A stretch of DNA of 64,000 bases, from assembly GCF_002940685.1 (NCBI RefSeq), contig NZ_PNFP01000004.1:1-64000 (forward strand). The letters are read 5' to 3'. Below the pieces are notes generated by a model. That model was not told the origin of the DNA. It did not search any database and saw only the letters and a list, made by a program, of their open reading frames with translations. Positions 16,813 through 24,902 of this stretch are shown piece by piece (position 1 is the stretch's first letter; each line of letters begins with the position of its first letter). The DNA is from Ensifer adhaerens (lineage in GTDB: Bacteria; Pseudomonadota; Alphaproteobacteria; Rhizobiales; Rhizobiaceae). The position numbers and the translations under genes were made by a program.

Positions 16813-16847
16813 TTGACAAATCCCGCTTGAAATTTGACATTTCCCGC
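16813..16847 (+). promoter_or_regulatory. Direct repeat, probable operator of the GlxA-type regulator
   Basis: TTGACAAATCCCGC at 16813-16826 recurs as TTGACATTTCCCGC at 16834-16847, exactly 21 bases apart, and the second copy touches the ATG at 16848. A reversed GCGGGA at 16806-16811 adds an inverted element. AraC-type proteins often bind direct repeats on one helix face, so autoregulation is inferred. Confidence 0.55.
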
Positions 16848-17828
16848 ATGCCTTCCGATGGACGTCTACAATCTGTGATCGAAGTTTCCGTCGTCATCCT
16901 GCCGGAGTCGTCGATCATGTCGCTCGCCTCGGTGCTTGATCCGATGCGCGCCGCCAACCGCATCTCCGGTCGCGAGGTGTTTCGCTGGCGGCTGCTTTCG
17001 GCCGACGGCAAGCCGGTGGTCCTGACCTGTGGTGTGCCGATCGCGGTCGAGGGCATGCTTGGCCAGCCGCTTGCCGGCGACGCACTGCTGGTGATCGGCG
17101 GCTTCAACCTGGACCGCCATGCCGGCAAGAAATTCATTGGCGCGTTGCAGGAGTGCTCGCGCCATTTCGACATCGTTGCCGGCATCGAATCGGGCTGCTG
17201 GCTGCTCGGGCGCAGCGGCCTGCTCAACGGGCGCAAGGCAACGGCACACTGGGAAGAGCTGGAGGATTTCAGCCAGGCCTTTCCGGAGCTTGCCGTGCTT
17301 GGCGATCGCTTCGTCATCGACGGCAAGTTCTGGACATCGGGGGGCGCTTCGCCAACATTCGACATGATGCTGCACTGGATCACGCAGAGGCTGGGGTCTG
17401 CCTTGGCACTCGATGTCGCCAGCATCTTCGTCTACGACCAGACACACAATGCAGCCGACGTGCAGCCCTATGTCTCGCTCGGCCGGATCGAGACGCGCGA
17501 CCCGAAGCTTGCCGAGGCTATCCGCCTGATGGAACGCACGCTGGAGCGTCCCTTGACGGTTGCCGCGCTGACGAAGCGGCTGTCGGTCTCGCAGCGCAAG
17601 CTGGAGTCGCTGTTTGCAAGGGGATTGTCGACCAGTCCCGGCGCTTACTACCTTCGCCTCCGCCTTCAGTTCGCCCACCGGTTGGTGCGCGATTCTGCCA
17701 GTCCGATCCGGGAGATCGCCCTTCGCAGTGGCTTTGACAGCCTGTCGGCCTTTTCGCGCGCCTATAGCCGCGAGTATGGCATGAGCCCGCTGAAGATGCG
17801 CTTGGCACGAAGAGGCGCGGTGGCGTGA
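16848..17828 (+). CDS. GlxA-family (DJ-1/PfpI plus AraC) transcriptional regulator
   Basis: About 326 residues from the ATG at 16848; a TTG at 16827 would add seven. The N-terminal half is a DJ-1/PfpI-like domain (VSVVILPESSIMSLASVLDP, FDIVAGIESGCWLLGRSGLL), which acts as a ligand sensor in this family. The C-terminal half is an AraC helix-turn-helix pair (LTVAALTKRLSVSQRKLE and IREIALRSGFDSLSAFSRAY). GlxA-type regulators in rhizobia often control amine, betaine or amino-acid genes, but no such gene is adjacent here. A 21-bp direct repeat abuts the start. Confidence 0.88.
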   Translation: MPSDGRLQSVIEVSVVILPESSIMSLASVLDPMRAANRISGREVFRWRLLSADGKPVVLTCGVPIAVEGMLGQPLAGDALLVIGGFNLDRHAGKKFIGALQECSRHFDIVAGIESGCWLLGRSGLLNGRKATAHWEELEDFSQAFPELAVLGDRFVIDGKFWTSGGASPTFDMMLHWITQRLGSALALDVASIFVYDQTHNAADVQPYVSLGRIETRDPKLAEAIRLMERTLERPLTVAALTKRLSVSQRKLESLFARGLSTSPGAYYLRLRLQFAHRLVRDSASPIREIALRSGFDSLSAFSRAYSREYGMSPLKMRLARRGAVA

Positions 17829-17909
17829 CAATGGGTTCAGGCCACGTGCGGTTGCTGCAGGCCCGGCTCAAGCGCGAGCCCGTCGTCCCTCGGACCTGGC
17901 GATCTGGTC

Positions 17910-18173
17910 TCAGTGGACGGTTTGCGGCGGTTCGTCGGTAAAGGCCTGGATTCCGTCCCGCTGGACGGTGGCGATGAATTCTTCGAAGGCTTCGCGGTCC
18001 GTGGGGAAGGGATCCTCCCAGGTGGTGGAAAAGCCCTCCTCGTCGATGACTTCGAGGGTCCAGTCGCGATTGGTGCCAGCCTGTCGGTAGATCCGCAATT
18101 CCACGACGACGCCATCGTCACTGAACTGGCCGGAAAACTCTGAAAATTCGTAGCTCTGCTCTTCGTCAATCAT
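17910..18173 (-). CDS. Conserved hypothetical protein (87 aa)
   Basis: An 87-residue acidic protein, MIDEEQSYEFSEF, with VVVELRIYRQAGTNRDWTLE and FSTTWEDPFPTDREAFEEF. The strand-rich N-terminal half and helical end suggest a small alpha/beta fold. No signal peptide or membrane segment. I recognise it only as a hypothetical of the kind common in Rhizobiaceae. It is convergent with the regulator gene. Confidence 0.65.
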   Translation of the reverse strand: MIDEEQSYEFSEFSGQFSDDGVVVELRIYRQAGTNRDWTLEVIDEEGFSTTWEDPFPTDREAFEEFIATVQRDGIQAFTDEPPQTVH

Positions 18174-18327
18174 TTCGACAGTGTAACACGCTTGATTGAG
18201 GACGTCCTGCCAAGTTCGGCCTCGGCCAGATTTCCTTGAGATTCAGCTGGGCGTGCAGGCGCATTCGATCGTTTCCGCAAAGGATTTGACCGGGTTGCGC
18301 CTGTCGCCGTGGAGGATGGGGGCGCCC

Positions 18328-18582
18328 TTACCGGCAGCGTGCCTCGTACCGGCGCCCGTAGCGATCACGATAGATGCAGTAGCCCTGGCGCTCCTGGGAG
18401 CGCCCGATGAGGTTGCCGATAACGCCACCGGCCACCGCGCCGATAGCCGCGCCGCCCCAACTGTCGCTCACCGCGCCCCCGATGATCGCACCGGTACCGG
18501 CGCCGATGGCGGTCCCTTTCTCTGTTTGCGTGCAGGACGCAAGCGTACCAATCAATCCAAGCGCAATGACAAGATTTCTCAT
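18328..18582 (-). CDS. Glycine-zipper outer-membrane lipoprotein
   Basis: An 84-residue lipoprotein: signal MRNLVIALGLIGTLASC with the lipobox cysteine at 17, then a glycine-zipper segment (IGAGTGAIIGGAVSDSWGG, AIGAVAGGVIGNLIGR) able to insert in a membrane, then a basic tail ending RYEARCR. It resembles the small 17-kDa-antigen-like lipoproteins of alphaproteobacteria. A structural or stress role in the envelope is likely; the exact role is not known. Confidence 0.82.
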   Translation of the reverse strand: MRNLVIALGLIGTLASCTQTEKGTAIGAGTGAIIGGAVSDSWGGAAIGAVAGGVIGNLIGRSQERQGYCIYRDRYGRRYEARCR

Positions 18583-18774
18583 GCTCTTACCCCTTTGCTC
18601 GATACCAATCTCAGCGGTTCAGGATCTTGCATCCTCAGCGTGAAGCTCAGCATCTACGCAACGCGACGAATTGTCGAGTGTGGTGTTTCCTGGAGCGAGG
18701 ATTCCTTCAGGCAACCACGCCGTGGTCAAGCGGCGCCTTCAACCGGCGACAAGGGCTCGTGGGCAATGGAACGC

Positions 18775-19014
18775 TTACCAGTAGCTCTGCCGGCCATCGA
18801 CCGATGATCGGCCCATGACGAAGCCAATCGCAAAAGCCAGGAAGCCGACAGCAAGCGTCAGGCCAGTTGCTGTGTATGGGGGAGCGGCGGCTCCGACGGC
18901 CACGGCGTTGGCCTGACGGCTGACAGCTCCGGCGGCAGCCTTTGCGAACTTGCGGGCGCCGGTGGAGGGTTCGGTCGGCCCTCGGGTGAAGCCCGCCTTC
19001 AGATCGATCGCCAC
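18775..19014 (-). CDS. Small membrane protein, unknown
   Basis: A 79-residue protein from the GTG at 19014, which has GGGAGAT seven bases ahead. The N-terminal half is Ala/Lys-rich and likely helical (KFAKAAAGAVSRQANAV), followed by one membrane segment, TLAVGFLAFAIGFVMGRS, near the C-terminus. The layout resembles ElaB/DUF883-like tail-anchored proteins, though the match is loose. The frame is open to 19107 but the extension lacks a ribosome binding site. Confidence 0.6.
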   Translation of the reverse strand: MAIDLKAGFTRGPTEPSTGARKFAKAAAGAVSRQANAVAVGAAAPPYTATGLTLAVGFLAFAIGFVMGRSSVDGRQSYW

Positions 19015-19206
19015 TTTGTATCTCCCTGTGGTGCTCAAGGAGGGAACTGTCGATTCGGCGGGAGAGTTCCGACACGACACGCCGGTCCTCCCGGACATGT
19101 CGTTCACAGCGCCCGTTCCGGTGGCACTTTAATCCGTGTGGGCTAGGTATTCATCGGAGGTTCAGGCTCATTAGCCCAAAGTGATTGCCAGATAGGAGGA
19201 GTTACA

Positions 19207-19545
19207 ATGAGAAAGCTCTTGTCCGCCTTCGCAGTGATCGGCTTGGCAGCATCTTTCGCCATGCCGCTGAGCGCTGCTCCGGTTTTCGTACCGAAACCCG
19301 AAAACGCACAGGTTAACTCCGTCGAACAGGTCAACCATCGAAGCCATCGTCGCTGGCACGCCGAGCGCCGATGGGACCGTCGGTCGGATAGGCGGCACGC
19401 CTGGCGTTCGTGTGGCTACTACGGCCGGTGCTATCCGCGCCAATACGGGTACCATGGCGGCTATCGCGATCGCCGCTATTACGGCTACCGTGACGACTAC
19501 CGCTACCAGCGTCGATCCGGCGTCACGGTCTATTTCGATTTCTAG
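19207..19545 (+). CDS. Secreted Arg/Tyr-rich small protein
   Basis: A 112-residue protein with a signal peptide (LLSAFAVIGLAASFAMPLSA, cut near 24) and a mature part dominated by Arg, Tyr, His and Trp: RRWHAERRWDRRSDRR, then repeated YYG/YRD units, ending VTVYFDF. The composition resembles BA14K-type and other rhizobial basic periplasmic proteins, but no exact family is claimed. AGGAGG lies eight bases ahead of the ATG. Confidence 0.75.
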   Translation: MRKLLSAFAVIGLAASFAMPLSAAPVFVPKPENAQVNSVEQVNHRSHRRWHAERRWDRRSDRRHAWRSCGYYGRCYPRQYGYHGGYRDRRYYGYRDDYRYQRRSGVTVYFDF

Positions 19546-19707
19546 CACACGGGTCCCGACTTGCCGTCCGCGGCGGCAGGCCGACGAGATCAATTGCCCG
19601 GGCTCCAGGCTGAATGGACGTGGCCTGCTGCCAGCGCCAGCGAGCGCTTGCAGCGACGCGCGGTGTCCGCCAACGGCGCGTCAACCGGGGAAGCAATCGA
19701 TAGGGGG

Positions 19708-19770
19708 ATGTACATGCTCCTGATCGGGCTCGCGCTCGGAACGCTTGCGGAGATGGCGCTGAAGAAATGA
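19708..19770 (+). CDS. Possible 20-residue membrane microprotein
   Basis: A 20-residue frame, MYMLLIGLALGTLAEMALKK, is preceded by AGGGGG four bases ahead of the ATG. It is one short hydrophobic helix ending in two lysines, like known single-span microproteins. It is too short for coding statistics, so this rests on the ribosome binding site and the hydrophobic pattern. Confidence 0.35.
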   Translation: MYMLLIGLALGTLAEMALKK

Positions 19771-19793
19771 AGCCATCGTATGGCATCGCGTCT

Positions 19794-20060
19794 TCAGTGC
19801 CGCGTGCTTTCGGAGGCAAGCTCGATGTATCTGCCGATCGACCAGAGGTAGGAAACGATCTCCAGCTTCAGGGGATCGCGGTCGCCGTATTTCTCGCCGA
19901 TACGCTGGGCATCTTTCATAGCCCGCTCGCCCGCATCAACGTCTCCGATGACATACATTTCGTGGCCAACTGCGGTGATGTCGCAGTGCGCCGCGATCAT
20001 CTCGGCCACGAAATTCGGGATTTCACTCCGGCTCATTGTTCGTCGCTTCTTATCGGCCAT
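19794..20060 (-). CDS. Conserved hypothetical protein (88 aa)
   Basis: From the ATG at 20060, with GGGAG eight bases ahead, the protein reads MADKKRRTMSRSEIPNF then AEMIAAHCDITAVGHEMYVI and ends GRYIELASESTRH. It looks soluble and mainly helical. I cannot assign a family or role. The frame is open upstream to 20258, but that part is low-quality sequence. Confidence 0.55.
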   Translation of the reverse strand: MADKKRRTMSRSEIPNFVAEMIAAHCDITAVGHEMYVIGDVDAGERAMKDAQRIGEKYGDRDPLKLEIVSYLWSIGRYIELASESTRH

Positions 20061-20298
20061 CTCATGTACTCCCTTGACCAAGGCTAAGCCAAGCAACGCG
20101 GGCCGACAGGCGCACAGATGCCTCCTTAAATTTGAGGGTATGGGGCTTAGTGGACCCCAGAGCGCTACATTGGTGGGGCTGGGCCGCGCTCTGGGATCAC
20201 TCGCGCCAAGTGCGGTTGACGCGCAACTAGGAATGGCAATGCGTTCGAGATTCGGCAATGCGGGTAGGACCTTTGCCCGACCATGTCGGACCTAAGTC

Positions 20299-20550
20299 CT
20301 ATCGGGCGGCTTCTTCCTTGCTATCCAGGATGATCCGCAGGGCACGGATCATGTCCGCAGCGTTGGGCGGCGTATCCTGGTGTGAGAAGGTTTCGGCGGC
20401 TATTTCCCCAAGCAGAGACCGGCGGCGACTTCCACTGCGGCAAGGATGTTCGTCGGAGAAGCGAGATTGTAAACTACCGATGAAATGCGCTGGCGATTTA
20501 TCATGGATCACGTCATCAAACCGATCGCGCGCATGTGCCATGTGCCGCAA
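20299..20550 (-). CDS. Hypothetical protein (83 aa)
   Basis: An 83-residue frame ending DTPPNAADMIRALRIILDSK. The C-terminal third looks like a real amphipathic helix, while the middle is Arg/Ser-rich. An internal ATG at 20541 is possible. Not recognised; it lies just upstream of tRNA-Lys with no clear ribosome binding site. Confidence 0.35.
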   Translation of the reverse strand: MRHMAHARDRFDDVIHDKSPAHFIGSLQSRFSDEHPCRSGSRRRSLLGEIAAETFSHQDTPPNAADMIRALRIILDSKEEAAR

Positions 20551-20621
20551 ACATCGTAAAATTACGACGCATTGTAAGGCCGGAAATTCAGCTCAAAGTG
20601 TTGATTTTATTGAGAATTCTA

Positions 20622-20697
20622 TGGTGAGCGCGCAGGGATTCGAACCCTGGACCTACTGATTAAAAGTCAGTTGCTCTACCGGCTGAGCTACGCGCTC
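20622..20697 (-). tRNA. tRNA-Lys (anticodon TTT)
   Basis: Minus-strand 76-nt cloverleaf: acceptor GAGCGCG/CGCGCTC, D-arm GCTCAGCCGGTAGAGC, anticodon stem ACTGA/TCAGT around CTTTTAA, giving anticodon TTT, T-arm GGGTTCGAATCCC, and encoded CCA at 20622-20624. Confidence 0.96.
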
Positions 20698-20870
20698 CCT
20701 GGCCGCGGCCCTGAAGCCCGGCGGAAGTGGGCGGACATATGCACGCGTGTTTCCCCCCGGTCAACCCAAAAATTGCGGGTTTTGTGAAGAAACGGTGCAT
20801 GGCGCAATGATCGCCAAAAGGTGATTGGTATCATCATGATCCTGCGGCTAAGGAATGGCCCAAATGCCGC

Positions 20871-21635
20871 ATGCCGGAGTTCTTGCCGTTGTCGATCGCC
20901 GATATTTCCATCTGGACCGCCGTACTTGCTGGCGCCCTCTCGTTCCTCTCTCCCTGCGTTCTGCCCCTGGTGCCGCCCTATTTGTGCTATATGGCGGGTG
21001 TCTCGGTTGATCAGTTCCGCAGCGGTGATGCGGCAACGATCGGCAGTACAAGGCGTGCGGTCCTGCCGGCAGCGCTTCTGTTCACGCTTGGTTTTGCGAC
21101 CGTCTTCGTGGCGCTTGGGGCCGGCGCCTCGTCGATCGGCATGCTGCTGCGGCAGCATATGGATCTGCTGTCGCGCGTCGGCGGCGTAATCATCATCATC
21201 ATGGGCCTGCATTTTCTTGGCGTGTTCAAGATCGGGCTGCTCGCGCGCGAGGCCCGCTTCCAGGGGGGCGGCAAGCCGGCGACGCTGTCGGGCGCCTATA
21301 TCATGGGGCTCGCCTTCGCTTTCGGCTGGACGCCCTGCATCGGCCCGGTGCTCGGCACGATCCTCGGCGTCGCCGCTGCGCGCGATACCGTTTCCGACGG
21401 CGCCATGCTGCTCGCGATCTATTCGCTCGGCCTTGCCGTGCCGTTCTGGATCGCGGCTGCGTTTTCCGGCTCCTTCATGCGCTTCCTCTTCCGCTTCCGC
21501 AGTCATCTCGGTCTGGTCGAGAAGCTGATGGGCGGGCTGTTGGTGCTTGCGGGCCTTGCCTTCCTCTTCGGCTTCATCAGTTCCGTCGCCATCTGGTTCC
21601 AGACGACCTTCCCGATCCTGATGAAAATCGGCTAG
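20871..21635 (+). CDS. ccdA: Cytochrome c biogenesis protein CcdA
   Basis: A 254-residue inner-membrane protein with about six membrane segments. It has the two CcdA cysteine motifs, LSPCVLPLVPPYLCYMAG near residue 28 and FGWTPCIGPVLGTILG near 160, which carry reducing power from cytoplasmic thioredoxin to the periplasm for cytochrome c maturation. Length is normal for the short CcdA form that lacks the DsbD ends. It begins about 170 bases past tRNA-Lys on the opposite strand. Confidence 0.93.
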   Translation: MPEFLPLSIADISIWTAVLAGALSFLSPCVLPLVPPYLCYMAGVSVDQFRSGDAATIGSTRRAVLPAALLFTLGFATVFVALGAGASSIGMLLRQHMDLLSRVGGVIIIIMGLHFLGVFKIGLLAREARFQGGGKPATLSGAYIMGLAFAFGWTPCIGPVLGTILGVAAARDTVSDGAMLLAIYSLGLAVPFWIAAAFSGSFMRFLFRFRSHLGLVEKLMGGLLVLAGLAFLFGFISSVAIWFQTTFPILMKIG

Positions 21636-21751
21636 GGCATACCCTCGTATTTTAGAATCACTTTTCGCTGGGACTGGCCTAATCGTCTGGCCGGTTCATG
21701 CGCTAGGCGTGCGGGCGTCGGCGCGGGACGGTGAAGGATGCGAGGGACAAG

Positions 21752-22714
21752 ATGACGGAAATCGCGGGCCTGGTGCTGCCGTTCTTCGGCCTGATCTTCC
21801 TCGGCTATCTGACGGCGCGCTTCGTACAGCATCCGGGCGAGGCGATGGGATGGCTCAACACCTTCATCATCTACCTCGCGCTGCCGGCATTGTTCTTCAA
21901 GCTCGTCTCGCGCACGCCGATCGAGCAGCTGGCGCGCGCCGACTTCATCCTGACGACGGTCGGCGCCACCTACATCGTCTTTTCGCTGATTTTCCTCATC
22001 GGCGTCTATGTCAGGCGCAACTCCATTGCTGAGGCGACGATCCAGGGTTTTGGTGCGGCTTACGGCAATATCGGCTACATGGGCCCCGGTTTGGCTCTTC
22101 TTGCCCTAGGGGATGCGGCCGCCGTGCCGGTGGCGCTGATCTTCAGCTTCGAGAATGCCGCCCATTTTGCCGTGGCGCCTGCAATGATGGCGATATCGGG
22201 CGGCCGGCAGGAAAAGCCGCTGGCGCTTGCGGCCAGCGTCGCGCGCAAGATTGTCCTGCACCCGTTCATCCTGGCGACGCTTGCCGGCGTCGTTGCCGCC
22301 TTCTTCGCCGTTCAGCCGCCGGTGCCGGTTCAGCGGCTGATCGATTATCTCGCTCAGTGTGCCGCCCCTTGCGCGCTTTTTGCCATGGGCGTGACGCTGG
22401 CGCTGAGGCCTATCAAGCGCATTCCCGTCGAGATCGGCTACATCGTGCCGGCGAAACTGCTCTTGCACCCGATGGTCATGTTCACGGCGATGAGCCTGAC
22501 AGGCAACTACGATCCGGTCTGGGTGCAGACGGCGGTGTTGCTCGCAGCGCTCCCGACGGCAACCAACGTCTTCGTCATCGGCCATCAATATGGCGTCTGG
22601 CAGGAGCGGGCCTCGGCGACGATCCTGATCACCACGACGCTTTCGGTGGCGACCGTGACCGGCCTGCTTTACCTGATCCGCTCAGGCGCTCTTCCGCCCG
22701 ATCTTTTCCCCTAA
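21752..22714 (+). CDS. AEC (auxin efflux carrier) family transporter
   Basis: A 320-residue membrane protein starting MTEIAGLVLPFFGLIFLGYL, with GAGGGA five bases ahead of the ATG at 21752; a GTG at 21731 is the alternative. About ten membrane segments in two inverted halves, with FGAAYGNIGYMGPGLAL in the first half and LLAALPTATNVFVIGHQYG in the second, are hallmarks of AEC carriers. The substrate is not clear; bacterial members often move malate or related acids. Its 3' end overlaps that of the convergent hydroxylase gene by 33 bases. Confidence 0.87.
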   Translation: MTEIAGLVLPFFGLIFLGYLTARFVQHPGEAMGWLNTFIIYLALPALFFKLVSRTPIEQLARADFILTTVGATYIVFSLIFLIGVYVRRNSIAEATIQGFGAAYGNIGYMGPGLALLALGDAAAVPVALIFSFENAAHFAVAPAMMAISGGRQEKPLALAASVARKIVLHPFILATLAGVVAAFFAVQPPVPVQRLIDYLAQCAAPCALFAMGVTLALRPIKRIPVEIGYIVPAKLLLHPMVMFTAMSLTGNYDPVWVQTAVLLAALPTATNVFVIGHQYGVWQERASATILITTTLSVATVTGLLYLIRSGALPPDLFP

Positions 22715-23893
22715 GCCTTCCTTGAAGGCATTGAGCGCGCTGCCGGGGTGAATGCCTTCGCGCATCAGCAGGCTGCGCAGCGGCCCCACGGCGGAAAGCA
22801 CGTGCAGCCCGAGCGCCCGCAGCGCCTGCACCGGCAGGAAGCCGGACAGCAGCGAGCGGTTGAGCAGATCGACGCTCGCCGTGCGGCTGATGATGTCAGG
22901 CCGGCGGCGGCCGTCGAAGCGGTCACCGATATCGCCGGCAAGCGGCTCTCCGTTGGGGGCGCCGATGATATCGACGAGCGTCATCACATCGCGCAGGCTG
23001 AGGTTGAGCCCTTGTGCGCCGATCGGCGGAAAGGCGTGCGCCGCTTCGCCGAGAAGCACGACGCGGCCCTTGCCGAAACGCTGTGCCGTCATGCCAGAGA
23101 GCGGGAAGGATTGCGGCGCGCCCTCGACGGTCACCTTGCCGAGGATCGATTGCATCCGGTCTTCGACGGCGCGGGAGAGTGCCGCAAGGTCCAGCGTCAA
23201 TGTCTCGGCCGCATCGTCGGGTTTGCGCACCCAGACCAGGCTGGAGCGATTGCCAGGCAGGGGCACCTGGGTGAAGGGGCCGCTTTCCGTGTGGAATTCG
23301 GTCGAGATGTTCTGATGCGGCAGCTCGTGCGCGAAATTCAGAACGACTGCCGTCTGCGGATAGGACCAGGTGCTGACGGAGATCTTCGCCGCGTCGCGCA
23401 CCGGCGAGCGACGACCGTCGGCGCCGACGAGGAGATGCGCGCTGCATTGACTGCCGTCGGTAAGCGCGATCGTCGCGACGGTATCCGAAAGGTCGAATCC
23501 GGTTGCGGAGGAGGTGATGCGGGTCAGCGTCGGGCTTTCTTCGGCGCGCTGGCGGAGGATATCGATGAAAGGCGCGTTCGGGATGTTGTAACCGAAGGCC
23601 TCGAGCCCGACTTCGGAGGCGCGGAAGTTGACCGGCGGGGCGCGCAACAGCCGGTTGGTCCCGTCGAGAATGCGCATGGTCGCAAGCGGTGCGGTCAGCG
23701 GCTCGACCTTTTCCCAAAGGTTGAGTTTCTTGAGATATTCGATCGACTGATCCATCAGCGCCGTGGTGCGCCCGTCGGCGACCGCCGGTTCCGGTCCGAT
23801 CAGGGCTACGCGGTAGCCGGCGTCGGCAAGCGCGATCGCCGCGAGCGATCCGGCGAGCCCGGCCCCGATAATGGCGATGTCGTAGTGATCCAT
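22682..23893 (-). CDS. UbiH/UbiF-family FAD-dependent hydroxylase
   Basis: A 403-residue class A flavin monooxygenase. Motifs: IIGAGLAGSLAAIALADAG for FAD binding at residues 8-26, LLVGADGRRSPVR as the DG motif, and VVLLGEAAHAFPPIGAQGLN as the second FAD motif. It belongs with the enzymes that hydroxylate the ubiquinone ring. Which ring position it acts on cannot be read from sequence, so no gene symbol is given. The last 33 bases overlap the convergent AEC gene. Confidence 0.88.
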   Translation of the reverse strand: MDHYDIAIIGAGLAGSLAAIALADAGYRVALIGPEPAVADGRTTALMDQSIEYLKKLNLWEKVEPLTAPLATMRILDGTNRLLRAPPVNFRASEVGLEAFGYNIPNAPFIDILRQRAEESPTLTRITSSATGFDLSDTVATIALTDGSQCSAHLLVGADGRRSPVRDAAKISVSTWSYPQTAVVLNFAHELPHQNISTEFHTESGPFTQVPLPGNRSSLVWVRKPDDAAETLTLDLAALSRAVEDRMQSILGKVTVEGAPQSFPLSGMTAQRFGKGRVVLLGEAAHAFPPIGAQGLNLSLRDVMTLVDIIGAPNGEPLAGDIGDRFDGRRRPDIISRTASVDLLNRSLLSGFLPVQALRALGLHVLSAVGPLRSLLMREGIHPGSALNAFKEGLGEKIGRKSA

Positions 23894-24167
23894 GATGCAA
23901 CCAACCTTTCACGCAGGCACCGAGGCGTCTTGGTCCAGACCCGATCATACCTCTAGTCGCCGGTGCGCGCGAAATAAATGGGTAGAATCAGCGCAGAAGC
24001 AATTTGCAGGTGTCCACAGGACAATGGGGCGAGGGGAGGCTGTAATACTTGAATTTTAGTGGCGATGCGTTGCAAAGGGTGCATATTACGGGCGACGCGC
24101 CGCAGAGCGGTCGAGGTGGGCCAAGGCCCGCACGGGGAAAAACAGCAGGGGTGGGCGGCGTCCGCAG

Positions 24168-24893
24168 ATGAAGTTCTTTAACTACAGACGAGTTCCCTAC
24201 GCCGAGATCCGCGCCTTCTCCGTGCATATCTTGACCGCATCGGGATCGTTTCTGGCCTTTCTCGGCGTGGTGGCTGCGGCCGAGCACCGTTTCGTCGACA
24301 TGTTCTGGTGGCTGGGGCTGGCGCTGCTCGTCGATGGCATCGACGGACCGATCGCCCGCAAGGTTCGCGTCAAGGAAGTGCTGCCCAACTGGTCGGGCGA
24401 TACGCTCGACAACGTCATCGACTACGTCACCTACGTGCTGTTGCCGGCCTTTGCGCTCTATCAGAGCGGCATGATCGGCGAGCCCTGGTCCTTTGTGGCC
24501 GCTGGCGCGATCGTGGTTTCGAGCGCGATCTATTATGCCGACATGGGCATGAAGACGGACGAGTATTTCTTTTCCGGCTTCCCGGTCGTCTGGAACATGA
24601 TCGTCTTCACCCTGTTCGTCATCCAGGCCAGTGAGCTGACGGCGTCGATCGTCGTCTTCGTGTCGGTGGTGCTGACCTTCCTGCCGATCAACTTCCTTCA
24701 CCCGGTCCGCGTCCAGCGCTTGCGGCCGCTGAACCTCGGCATCTTCCTCTTGTGGTCGGCGCTCGGCATCTACGCGTTGCTCCTGCATTTTGCGACGCCG
24801 GCATGGGTCGTGACCGGCTTCGTCATCACAGGCATCTATCTCTACGTGATTGGCTTCGTGCTGCAGATTTTCCCGAATCTCGGCCGGAAATAG
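24168..24893 (+). CDS. pcs: Phosphatidylcholine synthase
   Basis: A 241-residue membrane enzyme that condenses CDP-diacylglycerol with choline to give phosphatidylcholine and CMP. It has about eight membrane segments and the CDP-alcohol phosphotransferase signature in DGIDGPIARKV and SGDTLDNVIDYVTY, in the modified form typical of Pcs. The sequence matches my memory of S. meliloti Pcs closely over its length, a strong pointer to the genus. This one-step choline route is widespread in rhizobia and matters for symbiosis and growth. The qor gene follows nine bases later, so they may be co-transcribed. Confidence 0.95.
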   Translation: MKFFNYRRVPYAEIRAFSVHILTASGSFLAFLGVVAAAEHRFVDMFWWLGLALLVDGIDGPIARKVRVKEVLPNWSGDTLDNVIDYVTYVLLPAFALYQSGMIGEPWSFVAAGAIVVSSAIYYADMGMKTDEYFFSGFPVVWNMIVFTLFVIQASELTASIVVFVSVVLTFLPINFLHPVRVQRLRPLNLGIFLLWSALGIYALLLHFATPAWVVTGFVITGIYLYVIGFVLQIFPNLGRK

Positions 24894-24902
24894 GAGCAGG
24901 CA

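Larger units (their letters stand above)
16423..16847. other. Intergenic region between glycan genes and the GlxA-type regulator
   Basis: This 425-base divergent region should hold promoters for both sides. It contains a minus-strand terminator-like hairpin at 16673-16711 with no minus-strand gene in front of it, and the 21-bp-spaced direct repeat at 16813-16847. No reading frame here looks real. Confidence 0.55.
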
